From Saprospiraceae bacterium (GTDB lineage: Bacteria > Bacteroidota > Bacteroidia > Chitinophagales > Saprospiraceae), in contig JAWKLJ010000001.1 in the NCBI GenBank assembly GCA_041392805.1, positions 3,844,001 to 3,908,000 on the forward strand: DNA of 64,000 nt, in the 5' to 3' direction. The translations under genes were made by a program, and so were the position numbers. Below are positions 34,002 to 43,450 of this stretch, piece after piece. Numbering within the stretch: the first letter of the stretch is position 1; every line of letters begins with the position of its first letter. The notes beneath the pieces are model-generated. The model ran no database searches. It had not been told where the DNA came from and was given only the letters and a program-made list of their open reading frames with translations.

Positions 34002-34736
34002 TCACCCTTCTTTCCCATTATTCCGCTGAATCTTATTCAAGACTAATGCTGCTTTCATGAGGAAGTCATCATGATGTTGGGTATATTCATTATAAACCAT
34101 CATCAATCTGGCGGCATCAAAGCAAGCAGATTTAGGCATGATCTGACGGGCGGCGATTGGGTGCAACCAATATTCCAGGTTGTGAGACCTCAGGTAACTC
34201 ATATCGTAATCAAAATTGATAACGACAGAAAGCTTATTCAGGGAGAACAAGTAATCTGTTTCCTTATTGAGGTCTTTCTGAATATCTATGATATTATAGC
34301 GCCCGAAGTCTACACCAGAGCGTTCGCAGAGGAAAACGTCTCGACGGCCATCAAAGACGATAATATCGTTAAAACGATACTTTCGCAAGTTTTTGAGTAA
34401 GAAACTTTTGATCGCCATTTTGGAGGGACGTAGTTGCTGAAAAGCAAAACGCAAGCCCCTTTCATCCAATCGAAACTCCTCTTCATAGGGTTTACGGCGC
34501 CGTGTTCGAAGGTTGATTACTTCTCGTCCTCGGCCTGTGGTATGTCCCAGTTCGTCGACCTTAGAAAACACGCTAACAATATCAATGTTGGCGTTGTTGT
34601 TCCAACTTTCTAAAAAAATCCTGTTGGAGCCGTTTTCATAGACCAGCAAAGCAATTTCACTGATCGCGTAAAAATTGGGGTAACCGCCGTAAATGTTGCC
34701 ATACTTTAATTCTAAAAATGCTACGTTTGTGTTCAC
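34002..34736 (-). CDS. Hypothetical protein, possible degenerate DnaQ-like exonuclease fold
   Basis: A 244-residue protein with no secure family. The start VAFLELKYGNIYGGYPNFYAI then SEIALLVYENG is spaced like exonuclease motif I of DEDD enzymes (FLDxET ... IxEIAxV), but the catalytic D-x-E is replaced by E-x-K. A later VFDGRRDVFL and a terminal FDAARLMMVYNEY could stand for motifs II and III. This likeness is my reading and unconfirmed; if right, the protein is probably inactive or uses other residues. The start codon is GTG at 34734-34736. It is convergent with the beta-CASP nuclease gene. Confidence 0.5.
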   Translation of the reverse strand: MNTNVAFLELKYGNIYGGYPNFYAISEIALLVYENGSNRIFLESWNNNANIDIVSVFSKVDELGHTTGRGREVINLRTRRRKPYEEEFRLDERGLRFAFQQLRPSKMAIKSFLLKNLRKYRFNDIIVFDGRRDVFLCERSGVDFGRYNIIDIQKDLNKETDYLFSLNKLSVVINFDYDMSYLRSHNLEYWLHPIAARQIMPKSACFDAARLMMVYNEYTQHHDDFLMKAALVLNKIQRNNGKEG

Positions 34737-34929
34737 GGTTTAAGGATGTAGTTTGATTTAAGTAATTTGGTTAACCTGTCTTCTGTATAGTGTTTCTAGA
34801 CGCAAGTTATAATAATTATCTATACTCGGAAAATTTAATACCAACAAAAATAAGGGTCAAGGTGTATTTCTACTGGCAGTTAGCACCCTTCTCCTTGAGG
34901 TACGATGAAGGCCAGCGCCTTCTTGATTC

Positions 34930-36033
34930 CTAAAGAAAAAGGAAGCGTCCATTTTCGTATATTTTTTCGTCATCTGCGTAAATTGTTCCACCATTTTTCA
35001 TGTTCGTAATCATATCCCAGTGAACAGCTGATTGATTTTGTCCACCTGCTTGCAAGTAAGATTGTCCGATCGCCATATGGACGGTACCTCCTATTTTTTC
35101 ATCGAATAGGATGTTTTTAGTAAGGCGATCTATATTGTAATTGGTACCGATGGCTGCCTCGCCAAATCGGCGTGTTCCCTCTAGTTCAAAAATTTGGTCA
35201 AGAAAATGTTGCCCGCGGCTGGCTTCCCACTTTTCGATATAACCATCTTTCACCCACAAGCAGACATTTTCCACTTCGTGTCCCATATAGATACTTGGGA
35301 AAGAGAATCGTACGATACCATTGGCAGAATCTTCTACAGGAGAAGTATAGACTTCCCCGGAAGGCATATTCGTTTGACCATCTGAATTGATCCAAGTTCG
35401 TCCTTTGGTGGAAAAGCTAATATCGAAGTCTTCCCCCAGATATCGAATCTGCTCTCTGGTATTCAGTAAATCGACGATTTGTTGTTGTTCTTTTCTAACG
35501 TTGAGCCAGCTCTGTTTTGGATCGTCGTCAAATAGCCGGCAAGCGCCATAAACAAACTGTTCGTATTCGTCTAAAGCCATGCCTGCATTTTGGGCGCTGG
35601 CGAGGGTTGGGTACTGGCACAGGTTGCGCTTGAGGTCACGGGTCGCTGTTCGTTCGAAATAAAGCTGGGAAAAAGGTTGTTGAGCCGTTTGGCGTATTTT
35701 GGCCTTTTCCGTATCTACATCGTGGTCTTCTCGGAGATTGAAGGGTGCTCGGATATAGAGGTAGGCGTCGAAGTGTTCCATTGCTTCGCGGTAGAGCAAG
35801 GGGACATATTTGAGTTGGGATTCCAAGTGAGCCTCTTTTAGAAAAACCCTGTATTTTTCTCGAAATTCCAAATCTACCTCTACTATTGCACCAGCCCTGA
35901 CGGCAAGTCGATACACTTCTCTCACTAGGGGTTCGGCGAGGGTACTGGATTGGATGTACAAACGTTCTCCTTCCTGGATATCCAGGCAGTAGTGTACTAA
36001 TAAATCGGCGTACTTTTCTAAAATCGGGTTCAT
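34930..36033 (-). CDS. M29 family aminopeptidase
   Basis: A 367-residue metallo-aminopeptidase (AmpS/AmpT/PepS family), which removes N-terminal residues from peptides in the cytoplasm. It starts MNPILEKYADLLVHYCLDIQEGERLYIQSST, the standard M29 opening. Metal-ligand regions are visible as NMPSGEVYTSPVEDSANG, FGEAAIGTN (Glu) and the C-terminal HMAIGQSYLQAGG...SAVHWDMI (His/Asp). Length is slightly below the usual 400-410. It is read toward the same side as hflX, 30 bases downstream of that gene. Confidence 0.9.
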   Translation of the reverse strand: MNPILEKYADLLVHYCLDIQEGERLYIQSSTLAEPLVREVYRLAVRAGAIVEVDLEFREKYRVFLKEAHLESQLKYVPLLYREAMEHFDAYLYIRAPFNLREDHDVDTEKAKIRQTAQQPFSQLYFERTATRDLKRNLCQYPTLASAQNAGMALDEYEQFVYGACRLFDDDPKQSWLNVRKEQQQIVDLLNTREQIRYLGEDFDISFSTKGRTWINSDGQTNMPSGEVYTSPVEDSANGIVRFSFPSIYMGHEVENVCLWVKDGYIEKWEASRGQHFLDQIFELEGTRRFGEAAIGTNYNIDRLTKNILFDEKIGGTVHMAIGQSYLQAGGQNQSAVHWDMITNMKNGGTIYADDEKIYENGRFLFL

Positions 36034-36063
36034 TTTGTCGTTATCTGATTCAGCTCACTAACC

Positions 36064-37278
36064 TTACCATTGTTTGGCTTGGTAGGGATATCTGATGTGG
36101 TATTGTTCCTTGATCACCGTTGTGAGTTTGGCTCGTAATACGTCCATGTTTTCTTTTGACAAAGCAGAAATAAAAACATTTTCCTCGCCAAACTGATTAC
36201 TAAGTCCTTGCTTTAACCCCATTTCTATTTCTGTTTTACCTTCTTCATCTAGCAAGGGGTCATAGTATAAATCTCTATATTTATCAATTTTATTAAAGAT
36301 CATCAAAGTGGGCTTGTCCAAAACCTCAAGTTCTTTAAGTGTTTGATTAACGGTGCGAATCTGGTCTTCATGTTGTGGATGTGCAATATCGACTACATGA
36401 AGTAGTATATCGCTTTCTCTGACCTCATCTAAGGTCGATTTAAAGCTTTCTACGAGGTGATGAGGTAGTTTTCGTATAAATCCTACCGTATCGGATAAAA
36501 GAAAGGGCATTGCCCCAAATACAACTTTACGAACAGTTGTGTCTAGGGTTGCAAATAATTTATTTTCTGCAAAAACTTCTGATTTGCTGAGGGTATTCAT
36601 CAAGGTCGACTTTCCAACGTTGGTGTATCCGACAAGTGCCACGCGGATCATTTCTCCACGAGTTTTCCGTTGGGTAACGTTTTGCCGATCAATTTTTTCT
36701 AATTTTTCTTTTAGCAAGGAGATTTTGTCTCTGACAATACGGCGGTCAGTTTCAATTTCTTTTTCTCCTGGGCCGCGCATCCCGATCCCACCGCGTTGGC
36801 GTTCGAGGTGGGTCCAGAGTCCTCTTAGGCGAGGCAGCATGTACTGCATTTGGGCCAATTCGACTTGTGTTTTAGCTTGTGCTGTTTGAGCGCGGCTAGC
36901 AAAGATATCGAGGATGAGGCTACTGCGATCGATGATTTTAACCTTAAGGGCCTCTTCGAGGATACTGGTTTGTTTTCCGGAAAGGTCATCATCAAAGATG
37001 ACCATGTTGATATTCTCGTTGTTTTCGATAAAGGTTGCAATTTCTTCGAGTTTACCTTTACCGACAAAGGTTTTGGTATCAGGATGGGGTAATTTTTGTG
37101 TAAATCTTTTGACACATTCTGCCCCGGCAGTTTCTGCTAAAAACTCCAACTCATCGAGGTATTCCAGCACTTGCGCCTCTGTTTGGTCTTTGGTGATGAC
37201 CCCTACCATGACGGCGTATTCCGTTGATTTTTTTAGCCCTAGATTTTGTTTTTCGCCTACATTCCATTCGTTTCCCAT
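36064..37278 (-). CDS. hflX: GTPase HflX
   Basis: A ribosome-associated GTPase that splits or rescues stalled 70S ribosomes under stress. The 404-residue protein has the N-terminal HflX nucleotide-binding domain (residues 20-200), with MQYMLPRLRGLWTHLERQRGGIGMRGPGE preceded by coiled-coil residues. The G domain has G1 GYTNVGKSTLMN, G3 DTVGFIRKLPHHLVESFKSTL and G4 FNKIDK. The ATG at 37276-37278 begins MGNEWNVGEKQN. It lies 6 bases downstream of the EnvC-like gene and probably belongs to the same transcript. Confidence 0.95.
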   Translation of the reverse strand: MGNEWNVGEKQNLGLKKSTEYAVMVGVITKDQTEAQVLEYLDELEFLAETAGAECVKRFTQKLPHPDTKTFVGKGKLEEIATFIENNENINMVIFDDDLSGKQTSILEEALKVKIIDRSSLILDIFASRAQTAQAKTQVELAQMQYMLPRLRGLWTHLERQRGGIGMRGPGEKEIETDRRIVRDKISLLKEKLEKIDRQNVTQRKTRGEMIRVALVGYTNVGKSTLMNTLSKSEVFAENKLFATLDTTVRKVVFGAMPFLLSDTVGFIRKLPHHLVESFKSTLDEVRESDILLHVVDIAHPQHEDQIRTVNQTLKELEVLDKPTLMIFNKIDKYRDLYYDPLLDEEGKTEIEMGLKQGLSNQFGEENVFISALSKENMDVLRAKLTTVIKEQYHIRYPYQAKQW

Positions 37279-37284
37279 AAAACA

Positions 37285-38505
37285 CTATCCTCGTTTGCTT
37301 TTATTAACCCAATATACGGGATTAAGTCTTTGTTTTTCTCGCCAAATTTCAAAATGAAGTTCGGGTTTTTCGTTACTTACTTTACCTATTTTTTGGCTTG
37401 CTTTTATTTGTTCTCCTCTTTTAACAAAAGTGTCTTCTAAATTAGAATAAACAGAATAATATTCACCATGTTGTAGGATGAGGGTTGTTTTATAACCCGG
37501 TATAAATTGAACGCCAACGACTTCTCCATCAAAGATGGCAAAAACGGCGGCATCTTTTTCAGTTTCAATATCTATGCCATTATTACTTACCTGAATGCCT
37601 TTTAAGGTTGGGTGAGGCTGGGTGCCAAAATTTTTGATAATAATGCCTTCTTGCACTGGCCAGGGGAGGCGTCCTTTATTTTGTTTAAAATCGGTTACCA
37701 ATCCACCGGCGGCAACTTCTGGTGCTAAAGTCGCTTTTGTTTCCTGGTTTTTTGTCAGTGCATCACTGCTTCTGGCTTCTTTGCGTTTACGCTCCATTTC
37801 TCCCAGGATAATATGCTCGATGGCATCATTTAAGGCCTGGTGTTCTCCCTGCTGTTGTTTTAAAGCTTTGGCTAGCTGATTTTCATTTTCCTTAAGTGAA
37901 TTAAGGATGGTATTTTTTTCTTCGAGTTCCTTGCTAAGTAAGGAGGATTGTTTGAGACTAGACGCTAAGAGTTTTTGTTTTTCCGTTTTCCGCACCACAA
38001 GTAAAGCGGCTTTATCCATTAAACTTTTTTGGGTAGCAATAATTACATTAGCTTGTCTTTTGCGATAGCGATCATACTGACGGATATATTGCCAACGTCT
38101 AAAGGCATCGTTAAAGTTCCTAGCAGAAAATAGAAATACCAAAAAGCTTTGGGCTTTTCGGTGTCTGTAGGCAACTTTGATCATTTGACTGTATTCTTCT
38201 TTGAGGCGATCGATATCGTTATTGAGGAAGGCGGTCACTTCATCTACGCGCAGAATACTTGCTTCTGTAAGGATTAATTCTTCTTTAAGGGTATTGATAA
38301 GTTGCTGGCGCTTTTTGATTTGCCCTTGCAGCGCGAAATAACGATCGAGGGCTGCTTCTTTATTTTCTTTGGTCTTCGCCAACATAGAAGCAGTCTGTTC
38401 AATCTCTTCTATAAGTTGCTTTCTTTGTTCTTCGAGTGCCTTGCGGTTTTGCCCGAAAACCAATAGTGGGATAAATAGTAATATGATGATTAATTGCCTG
38501 CCCAT
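37285..38505 (-). CDS. EnvC-like murein hydrolase activator with degenerate LytM domain
   Basis: A periplasmic protein of 406 residues with a signal peptide (LIIILLFIPLLVFG), two long coiled coils (20-120, 155-245) and a C-terminal M23/LytM domain (about 280-400). Several zinc and catalytic positions are changed: NNGIDIE has Asn where active LytM has the first His, YSNL replaces YxHL, and ELHFEIW has Glu in place of the first His of HxH. This pattern matches EnvC, which activates amidases at the septum and does not cut peptidoglycan itself. It is encoded between a DUF4292 gene and hflX in one direction. Confidence 0.9.
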   Translation of the reverse strand: MGRQLIIILLFIPLLVFGQNRKALEEQRKQLIEEIEQTASMLAKTKENKEAALDRYFALQGQIKKRQQLINTLKEELILTEASILRVDEVTAFLNNDIDRLKEEYSQMIKVAYRHRKAQSFLVFLFSARNFNDAFRRWQYIRQYDRYRKRQANVIIATQKSLMDKAALLVVRKTEKQKLLASSLKQSSLLSKELEEKNTILNSLKENENQLAKALKQQQGEHQALNDAIEHIILGEMERKRKEARSSDALTKNQETKATLAPEVAAGGLVTDFKQNKGRLPWPVQEGIIIKNFGTQPHPTLKGIQVSNNGIDIETEKDAAVFAIFDGEVVGVQFIPGYKTTLILQHGEYYSVYSNLEDTFVKRGEQIKASQKIGKVSNEKPELHFEIWREKQRLNPVYWVNKSKRG

Positions 38506-38509
38506 TATC

Positions 38510-39301
38510 TTAGTCTACTCGCGTGTATCGTGTGGGGATTTCAAACCTGAAAATTTCTGGTTCATTTAAAGTTACCTTTGAAAAAACAATTTCCATGCTT
38601 ACTTCTCCCGTTTCTCGGCTATTTAGATCTATATTACGAAGATACGAAAAATTCTGACGATCTGATGTTTCCGAATAATTTTGAAGAGATAGAACAAGGT
38701 TCCGTTTGGTGGCATGGTCTGTAAAACTCATTTTGGTCAGCCGATAATCTGAAAGGGTGAGCCAAAAATGGTTGGCTTTGCTCATTTCTTCTGCATACAA
38801 GTGGTGTTCCAGGTTGGAATGTTCAACTTTCATGTTTCGGTTGACATAGAAAATAGGATTGCCCAACAAGATAGCTTGTATGGTATTAAAATCGGCGGGC
38901 AAGTTATATTGTTTTTCGAGGTAGTCAAGGTCTTTAACAAAGTATTGGTTATTCAGTCGATCAATTACGTACACCGAATCGCGACTTAACTGAACCCTAG
39001 CTACTTCAAAGCCTAACTTCTTGATATTCATCCAGATAACGCTATCTTTTCGCAATTTAATGGTAGCTGTAGCGGATACTTTTTGTCCTAGTCCTTCGAA
39101 GCCAAGTTTGACTTTTGCTGTAAGCCATTCTGCTTTCACTTGTGAGCGAATTAATTGCTCACGAAGGAAGGCTGCGCCCACTTCATCAAGGCGTTTGTTT
39201 ACGCCTATTTTGCTGGTTTTACAAGCGGGGAGTAAGTGTACTATCCCGACAAAAAGCAGCAAAAGGAATAGGGTATTGGGGTTACACTGTAGCTTTTTCA
39301 T
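38510..39301 (-). CDS. DUF4292 lipoprotein
   Basis: A 263-residue lipoprotein of the Bacteroidota DUF4292 family. The signal peptide ends in a lipobox (LLFVGIVHLLPAC, Cys near residue 27). The mature part has the LolA-like beta-sheet pattern SVIWMNIKKLGFEVARVQLSRDSVYVIDRLNNQYFVKDL. A role in outer-membrane lipoprotein or lipid handling is inferred from this fold. The arrangement TPR protein, DUF4292, EnvC-like is a common Bacteroidota gene order, which supports the assignment. Confidence 0.85.
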   Translation of the reverse strand: MKKLQCNPNTLFLLLLFVGIVHLLPACKTSKIGVNKRLDEVGAAFLREQLIRSQVKAEWLTAKVKLGFEGLGQKVSATATIKLRKDSVIWMNIKKLGFEVARVQLSRDSVYVIDRLNNQYFVKDLDYLEKQYNLPADFNTIQAILLGNPIFYVNRNMKVEHSNLEHHLYAEEMSKANHFWLTLSDYRLTKMSFTDHATKRNLVLSLQNYSETSDRQNFSYLRNIDLNSRETGEVSMEIVFSKVTLNEPEIFRFEIPTRYTRVD

Positions 39302-39375
39302 GTCAAGCAGGCATTGAATGTGGTTTCATGCTAATAATGGGGAAAACGATTTTAAAAGCCCACTATTGCTCAAGG

Positions 39376-41085
39376 TTACTCGAATAATTTCCGCGCTGTA
39401 ATTTTTTTCTCCAAGGAAGGAGAAAGGTTGCCTTTTCCCAAGGACTTATTCCAGTAAATAATGGCCTGTTCGGTATCTCCTGTTTGGAAGAGTAAATCAC
39501 CATAATATTCCAGCATAGTAGCTTCCGCTGCACCTCCACTCGACAAGGCTTTATCCATCCATTTACGTGCGGTGGTGTAGTCGCCTAGGAGATAAAAAAC
39601 CCGCCCGTATTCCGCTTGAACGATAGCCATTTTGGGGGCCATTTCCAGGCCTTTTTCGGCTAGCGATTTAGCCTTTTCCACTTGGCCGGGCCGGGTAGCC
39701 ACTGCCTGTGCATAGCGCAAATAAGTCATGGCAGATTGGGCATTGAGTTCAAGGGCTTGGGTGAAGGCATCATCGGAGGCGGTAGTCTGGCCAAGGAGGT
39801 TGTAAGTCACTCCCATTTGGTTGAGGATATCAAACTTGAGTTTGCCGTCTTGCCCCGACATTAACAAGGCTTGGTCCAGTGCATCTATGGCATCATTCAA
39901 TTCATTCAGGTGAGATAGGGCGACGCCATTCATATAATAGACGATGGCTTTATTTGGGAAAATGTCCATCACTTGTTCACTTACTTTTTGGAGCGCTTTA
40001 TAGCTTTGGTTTTCGAAGTGGATATACAGTACATTTTCCCAAACGGCGAAAACCGATTCATCTAGTTGGAGGGTTTTCATGTATTTTGGGAGGGCCTCAT
40101 TGGGGCGTCCGGAGTGATAATAAAGGTCGCCGGCAACGGCAAAACTCTTGGCATTACCTGGATGAACAGTTTCAAGGATATTTGTCAAAGTAATCACTTC
40201 GTCTGCCAGTGCAACATCTCCTTCGCTGGCTACTTTATTAATTAGCGGAAAAATTTTTGTCAATTTCAGGTCAATGTTGACATCTTCCTGCTCAAAGATA
40301 CTTTTCAGAGAAGCGATGTACTGGCTATCGCTATTTGATCTGTTATTGCCACCAGACAGGGCCAATTTTGCTTTAGCATTTTCTGGATCTAATTTCAAGA
40401 TGTCATTATAGGTGCTTTCTGCATTTTTTTTATCATCTATTTGATCATAAAAATTGGCGAGAAGGAATCGATAGCCCAGTTGTTCGGGAAAGGCATTGAC
40501 TAATTTCTCCAATTCTTTTCCAGCTTTTTTTTCATCGCCACTTCCGAGGTAAAGTGCATGTTTGCGACGAATGGTTTCTTCGTTAATTCCTTTTTGTTTT
40601 TCCAAGGCATCATAGGCTTTGATTGCCTTATCAATATTGTTTGCTTTTACGAGGAAAAAAGCCCAACGGAAGTAATAGGCATCGTTATTTGGATCATTTT
40701 TGACCAGCCCCTCATAAAGCTGGGCAGCTTCGTCAAACTGTCCGGTTTTTTCATAGACTTCGGCTAAGAACTGCAGGTACCAAATATTGGTAGGGGCAAG
40801 AGTGGTGGCCTTTTTTAAAGCCTTAATTGCTTCGGTTTCCTTTGAAGTAGCGCTATAGATGCGTGCTAATTCAAAGGATGCGGCATGGTTATTCTTATCT
40901 CTCTTTAGCACCTCCTCATAAAGCGCAATGGCCTTATCAAAGTTGCCTAATAGCTTTTCCCCATTGGCTTCAATGAAAACTTTTTGAATGGTTATTTCTT
41001 CTTCCGTGACAGGTTGTCCGAACAGGGCCGCCTGTGCCAAGAAAAGAAAGAATCCAAGGATAGGGGTTTTTCTCCAACTACTCAT
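39376..41085 (-). CDS. Exported TPR-repeat protein
   Basis: A 569-residue protein with a signal peptide (TPILGFFLFLAQAALFGQ) and about 14 tetratricopeptide repeats throughout, for example DKAIALYEEVLKRDKNNHAASFELARIY, KALKKATTLAPTNIWYLQFLAEVYEKTGQ and DAIDALDQALLMSGQDGKLKFDILNQMG. TPR arrays are protein-binding scaffolds. Neighbours DUF4292 and EnvC-like suggest an envelope assembly role in the periplasm. No enzymatic motif is visible. Confidence 0.9.
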   Translation of the reverse strand: MSSWRKTPILGFFLFLAQAALFGQPVTEEEITIQKVFIEANGEKLLGNFDKAIALYEEVLKRDKNNHAASFELARIYSATSKETEAIKALKKATTLAPTNIWYLQFLAEVYEKTGQFDEAAQLYEGLVKNDPNNDAYYFRWAFFLVKANNIDKAIKAYDALEKQKGINEETIRRKHALYLGSGDEKKAGKELEKLVNAFPEQLGYRFLLANFYDQIDDKKNAESTYNDILKLDPENAKAKLALSGGNNRSNSDSQYIASLKSIFEQEDVNIDLKLTKIFPLINKVASEGDVALADEVITLTNILETVHPGNAKSFAVAGDLYYHSGRPNEALPKYMKTLQLDESVFAVWENVLYIHFENQSYKALQKVSEQVMDIFPNKAIVYYMNGVALSHLNELNDAIDALDQALLMSGQDGKLKFDILNQMGVTYNLLGQTTASDDAFTQALELNAQSAMTYLRYAQAVATRPGQVEKAKSLAEKGLEMAPKMAIVQAEYGRVFYLLGDYTTARKWMDKALSSGGAAEATMLEYYGDLLFQTGDTEQAIIYWNKSLGKGNLSPSLEKKITARKLFE

Positions 41086-41206
41086 AATGGTAAATAGTTT
41101 TAATTACAAAAGTCGCAACTTTATTGCTGATATTCAACTATTTATTAGTACTGGCTTGGATATACCCCCTTTAAACGATTAACTTTCGCCAAAGATTGTT
41201 TGTTTT

Positions 41207-42655
41207 TTAGTCCTTTGGATCCTTTTCAACAACAGTAACTTTGATAGTATTGGTACGATGGCGTTTGTGAATAGGCATACTAGCGGTGTTGACTACTACA
41301 TCACCAGGAAGCAACTTTCCGGCATGCTTGAGGATATCCGTTACATCACTGATGGATTCATCCGTGGTTGTAAACCGGTCGTAATAAAAGCATTTTACGC
41401 CCCAAACCAGGTTGAGGGTAGAAAGCATATGCATTTTATCAGAGAAGATATAAATTTCCGATTTGGGTCTGTAGCTAGACACTTTGAAGGCGGTATATCC
41501 CGAACTGGTCATACCTACAATTGCTTTAGCCTTAATATCTTCGGAAAGCCTAGCTGCATTAAAGCAGACAGCATCGGATAGGAAGGTTCGCGAATTTTCG
41601 GAAGGAATAGGTCGGAGTCCTGCAAAAGAGTAGTGTTTTTCTGTTTCGTCAATGATTTTATTCATTGCTTCAACCACTTTTACGGGATGTTTACCAACAG
41701 AAGTTTCCGCGCTAAGCATTACGGCATCTGCGCCATCGAGTACGGCATTAGCTACGTCGGTAATTTCGGCCCTGGAAGGACTTGGGTTGGTCACCATGCT
41801 ATCCATCATTTGGGTAGCGACGATAACTGGCCGAGCCTTTTGAATACATTTTTTGACGATATCTTTTTGTATACCGGGCAATCGCTCCATAGGCACTTCT
41901 ATTCCCAGGTCACCTCTGGCAACCATAATGGCATTAGAAGCATTGATGATTTTATCGATTTTTTCTACTGCTTCAGGTTTTTCGATCTTAGCGATGATTT
42001 TAGCCCCATGGTTTTTGGCGGCAATTCGGCTTTCTAGGTCTTTGATATCTTTAGGCGAACGAACGAAGGAAAGGGCAATCCAATGAACGGGTTGGGTTAG
42101 AATAAATTCGAGGTCTTTTTCGTCTTTTTCAGTAATGCAGGGGAGTGAAATTTTAGTATTAGGGAGGTTCACGCCTTTATTAGAAGAAAGGGTTCCACCA
42201 AAAAGGACCTTTAGCCGCACTTGGTTTACGTTATTTGTTTCGACCACTTCGAAAACCAATTTGCCATCATCGACCAATACGCGTTCTCCGATTTTCACAT
42301 CCTGGGCAAACTGCGGATAGCTCATGTAAATTTTCTCCATATTGCCAATACATTTCTCATTGACAAAAGTGAGGATATCACCTTCTACTATTTCGAGCGC
42401 ATTGTTTTCAATTTTCCCAACGCGAAGTTTTGGGCCTTGTAAATCTGCCATAATGCCAATGTGCAGATTGTATTTCTCATTTATATAGGAAATTCGGTTG
42501 ATGACTTCAAGGTGTTCCTCATGCGCACCGTGAGAAAAATTAAGTCGAAAAATATCAACACCTGCCTTAACCAACTCCAGTAGGTTTTCATAAGCACTAC
42601 ATGCTGGGCCAACGGTCGCTACGATTTTAGTATTTTGCCAATCTACAACTTTCAT
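41207..42655 (-). CDS. pyk: Pyruvate kinase
   Basis: Converts phosphoenolpyruvate and ADP to pyruvate and ATP in glycolysis. The 482-residue protein shows the N-terminal TKIVATVGPACS motif, the substrate region FRLNFSHGAHEEH and MADLQGPKLRVG. The K-binding and active-site sequence is IIAKIEKPEAVEKIDKII, followed by MVARGDLGIEVPMERLPGIQK and VMLSAETSVGKHPVKVVEAM. The C-terminal domain is complete. Promoter candidates are discussed under the region at 42743-42785. It is divergent from acpP. Confidence 0.96.
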   Translation of the reverse strand: MKVVDWQNTKIVATVGPACSAYENLLELVKAGVDIFRLNFSHGAHEEHLEVINRISYINEKYNLHIGIMADLQGPKLRVGKIENNALEIVEGDILTFVNEKCIGNMEKIYMSYPQFAQDVKIGERVLVDDGKLVFEVVETNNVNQVRLKVLFGGTLSSNKGVNLPNTKISLPCITEKDEKDLEFILTQPVHWIALSFVRSPKDIKDLESRIAAKNHGAKIIAKIEKPEAVEKIDKIINASNAIMVARGDLGIEVPMERLPGIQKDIVKKCIQKARPVIVATQMMDSMVTNPSPSRAEITDVANAVLDGADAVMLSAETSVGKHPVKVVEAMNKIIDETEKHYSFAGLRPIPSENSRTFLSDAVCFNAARLSEDIKAKAIVGMTSSGYTAFKVSSYRPKSEIYIFSDKMHMLSTLNLVWGVKCFYYDRFTTTDESISDVTDILKHAGKLLPGDVVVNTASMPIHKRHRTNTIKVTVVEKDPKD

Positions 42656-42742
42656 TGCTTGAATCTTTTAATCAAATTTAAGAAACAATAATAGGTTTCA
42701 CACATAACAACCAGGCAATCAATAGCTTTTAGTTATGCGGTG

Positions 42743-42785
42743 CAAACATACAAATAGTGTTGTACACTAAGTGTAAAATGTACAA
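42743..42785 (-). promoter_or_regulatory. Putative pyk promoter with overlapping inverted repeat
   Basis: On the minus strand TATGTTTG (42743-42750) is a perfect match to the Bacteroidota -7 consensus TAnnTTTG, 88 bases before the pyk ATG. About 10-35 bases further upstream is a nested palindrome: TTGTACA (42760-42766) and TGTACAA (42779-42785) surround TACACTAAGTGTA. It covers the -33 position, as a repressor operator would. The regulator is unknown. Confidence 0.4.
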
Positions 42786-43130
42786 TAAATCATTGAGGGT
42801 AAAAATACATTTATCCTAAAGATTATCAAATGAGGCTGCCATCTAAATTTCTTTGCAGCAGAGAAATGAGCATCCAAAACAACTTATATCGCTGTATTTG
42901 AGATAGATTAAATTGCAAATATCATTTGGTGCAGTAATATATTAGACCTTCTCTGGTTTGGCCAATAACCAGGATATAGTAGCTAAAACAAGGGATTATA
43001 TCAATTTAACCCAATAAGTGGATGGTCATCGGTAGATTGGCTACTGTAAAAAATGATGAAAAACTTTGGTTATCAAGGGAGTTATCTTTTTCTTTGCAGC
43101 TGATTCGTAAACCAATAAAGCGGATTTCTT
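42786..43130. other. Non-coding leader upstream of acpP
   Basis: No gene is supported between the pyk palindrome and acpP. Besides scattered AT-rich stretches, the last 70 bases contain TTTGG and TATCTTTTTCTTTG motifs that might be promoter elements for acpP, but their spacing is shorter than the usual -33/-7 distance. No riboswitch or repeat was recognised. Confidence 0.35.
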
Positions 43131-43385
43131 ATGGCTAGCATTGCAGAAAGAGTAAGCAAAATCATCGTCGACAAATTAGGTGTTGATGATTCAGAAGTTA
43201 CACCTGAGGCAAGTTTTACTAATGATCTCGGTGCAGACTCACTGGATACTGTTGAATTGATTATGGAGTTTGAGAAAGAATTCGATATCTCCATTCCTGA
43301 CGATCAGGCTGAAAATATTCAAACGGTAGGCCAAGCTGTTTCCTATTTACAGGGACAAAAAGGTGAAGCTACAACTGAAGGATAA
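43131..43385 (+). CDS. acpP: Acyl carrier protein
   Basis: Carries growing acyl chains as thioesters during fatty acid synthesis. The 84-residue acidic protein has the phosphopantetheine attachment motif GADSLDTVELIMEFEKEF, with the modified Ser near residue 41. It has the typical four-helix ACP length plus a short QKGEATTEG tail. fabF follows on the same strand after a strong terminator, as in many bacteria. The ATG at 43131 begins MASIAERVSKIIVDKLGV. Confidence 0.97.
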   Translation: MASIAERVSKIIVDKLGVDDSEVTPEASFTNDLGADSLDTVELIMEFEKEFDISIPDDQAENIQTVGQAVSYLQGQKGEATTEG

Positions 43386-43408
43386 TTTTATTCAAAGAAT
43401 TATTCCCA

Positions 43409-43450
43409 AATCCACAAATTGAAACACTCCGTTTCGATTTGTGGATTTTT
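43409..43450 (+). terminator. Intrinsic terminator between acpP and fabF
   Basis: AATCCACAAATTGAAAC (43409-43425) pairs with GTTTCGATTTGTGGATT (43431-43447) around a 5-base loop and is followed by TTTT. A stem of about 17 bp downstream of acpP should stop or slow most transcripts and keep ACP mRNA in excess over fabF. Confidence 0.85.

Noticed and set aside
41258..42442. Several plus-strand frames opposite pyruvate kinase, up to 134 codons
   Set aside because: Antisense shadows of pyk; no domain likeness.
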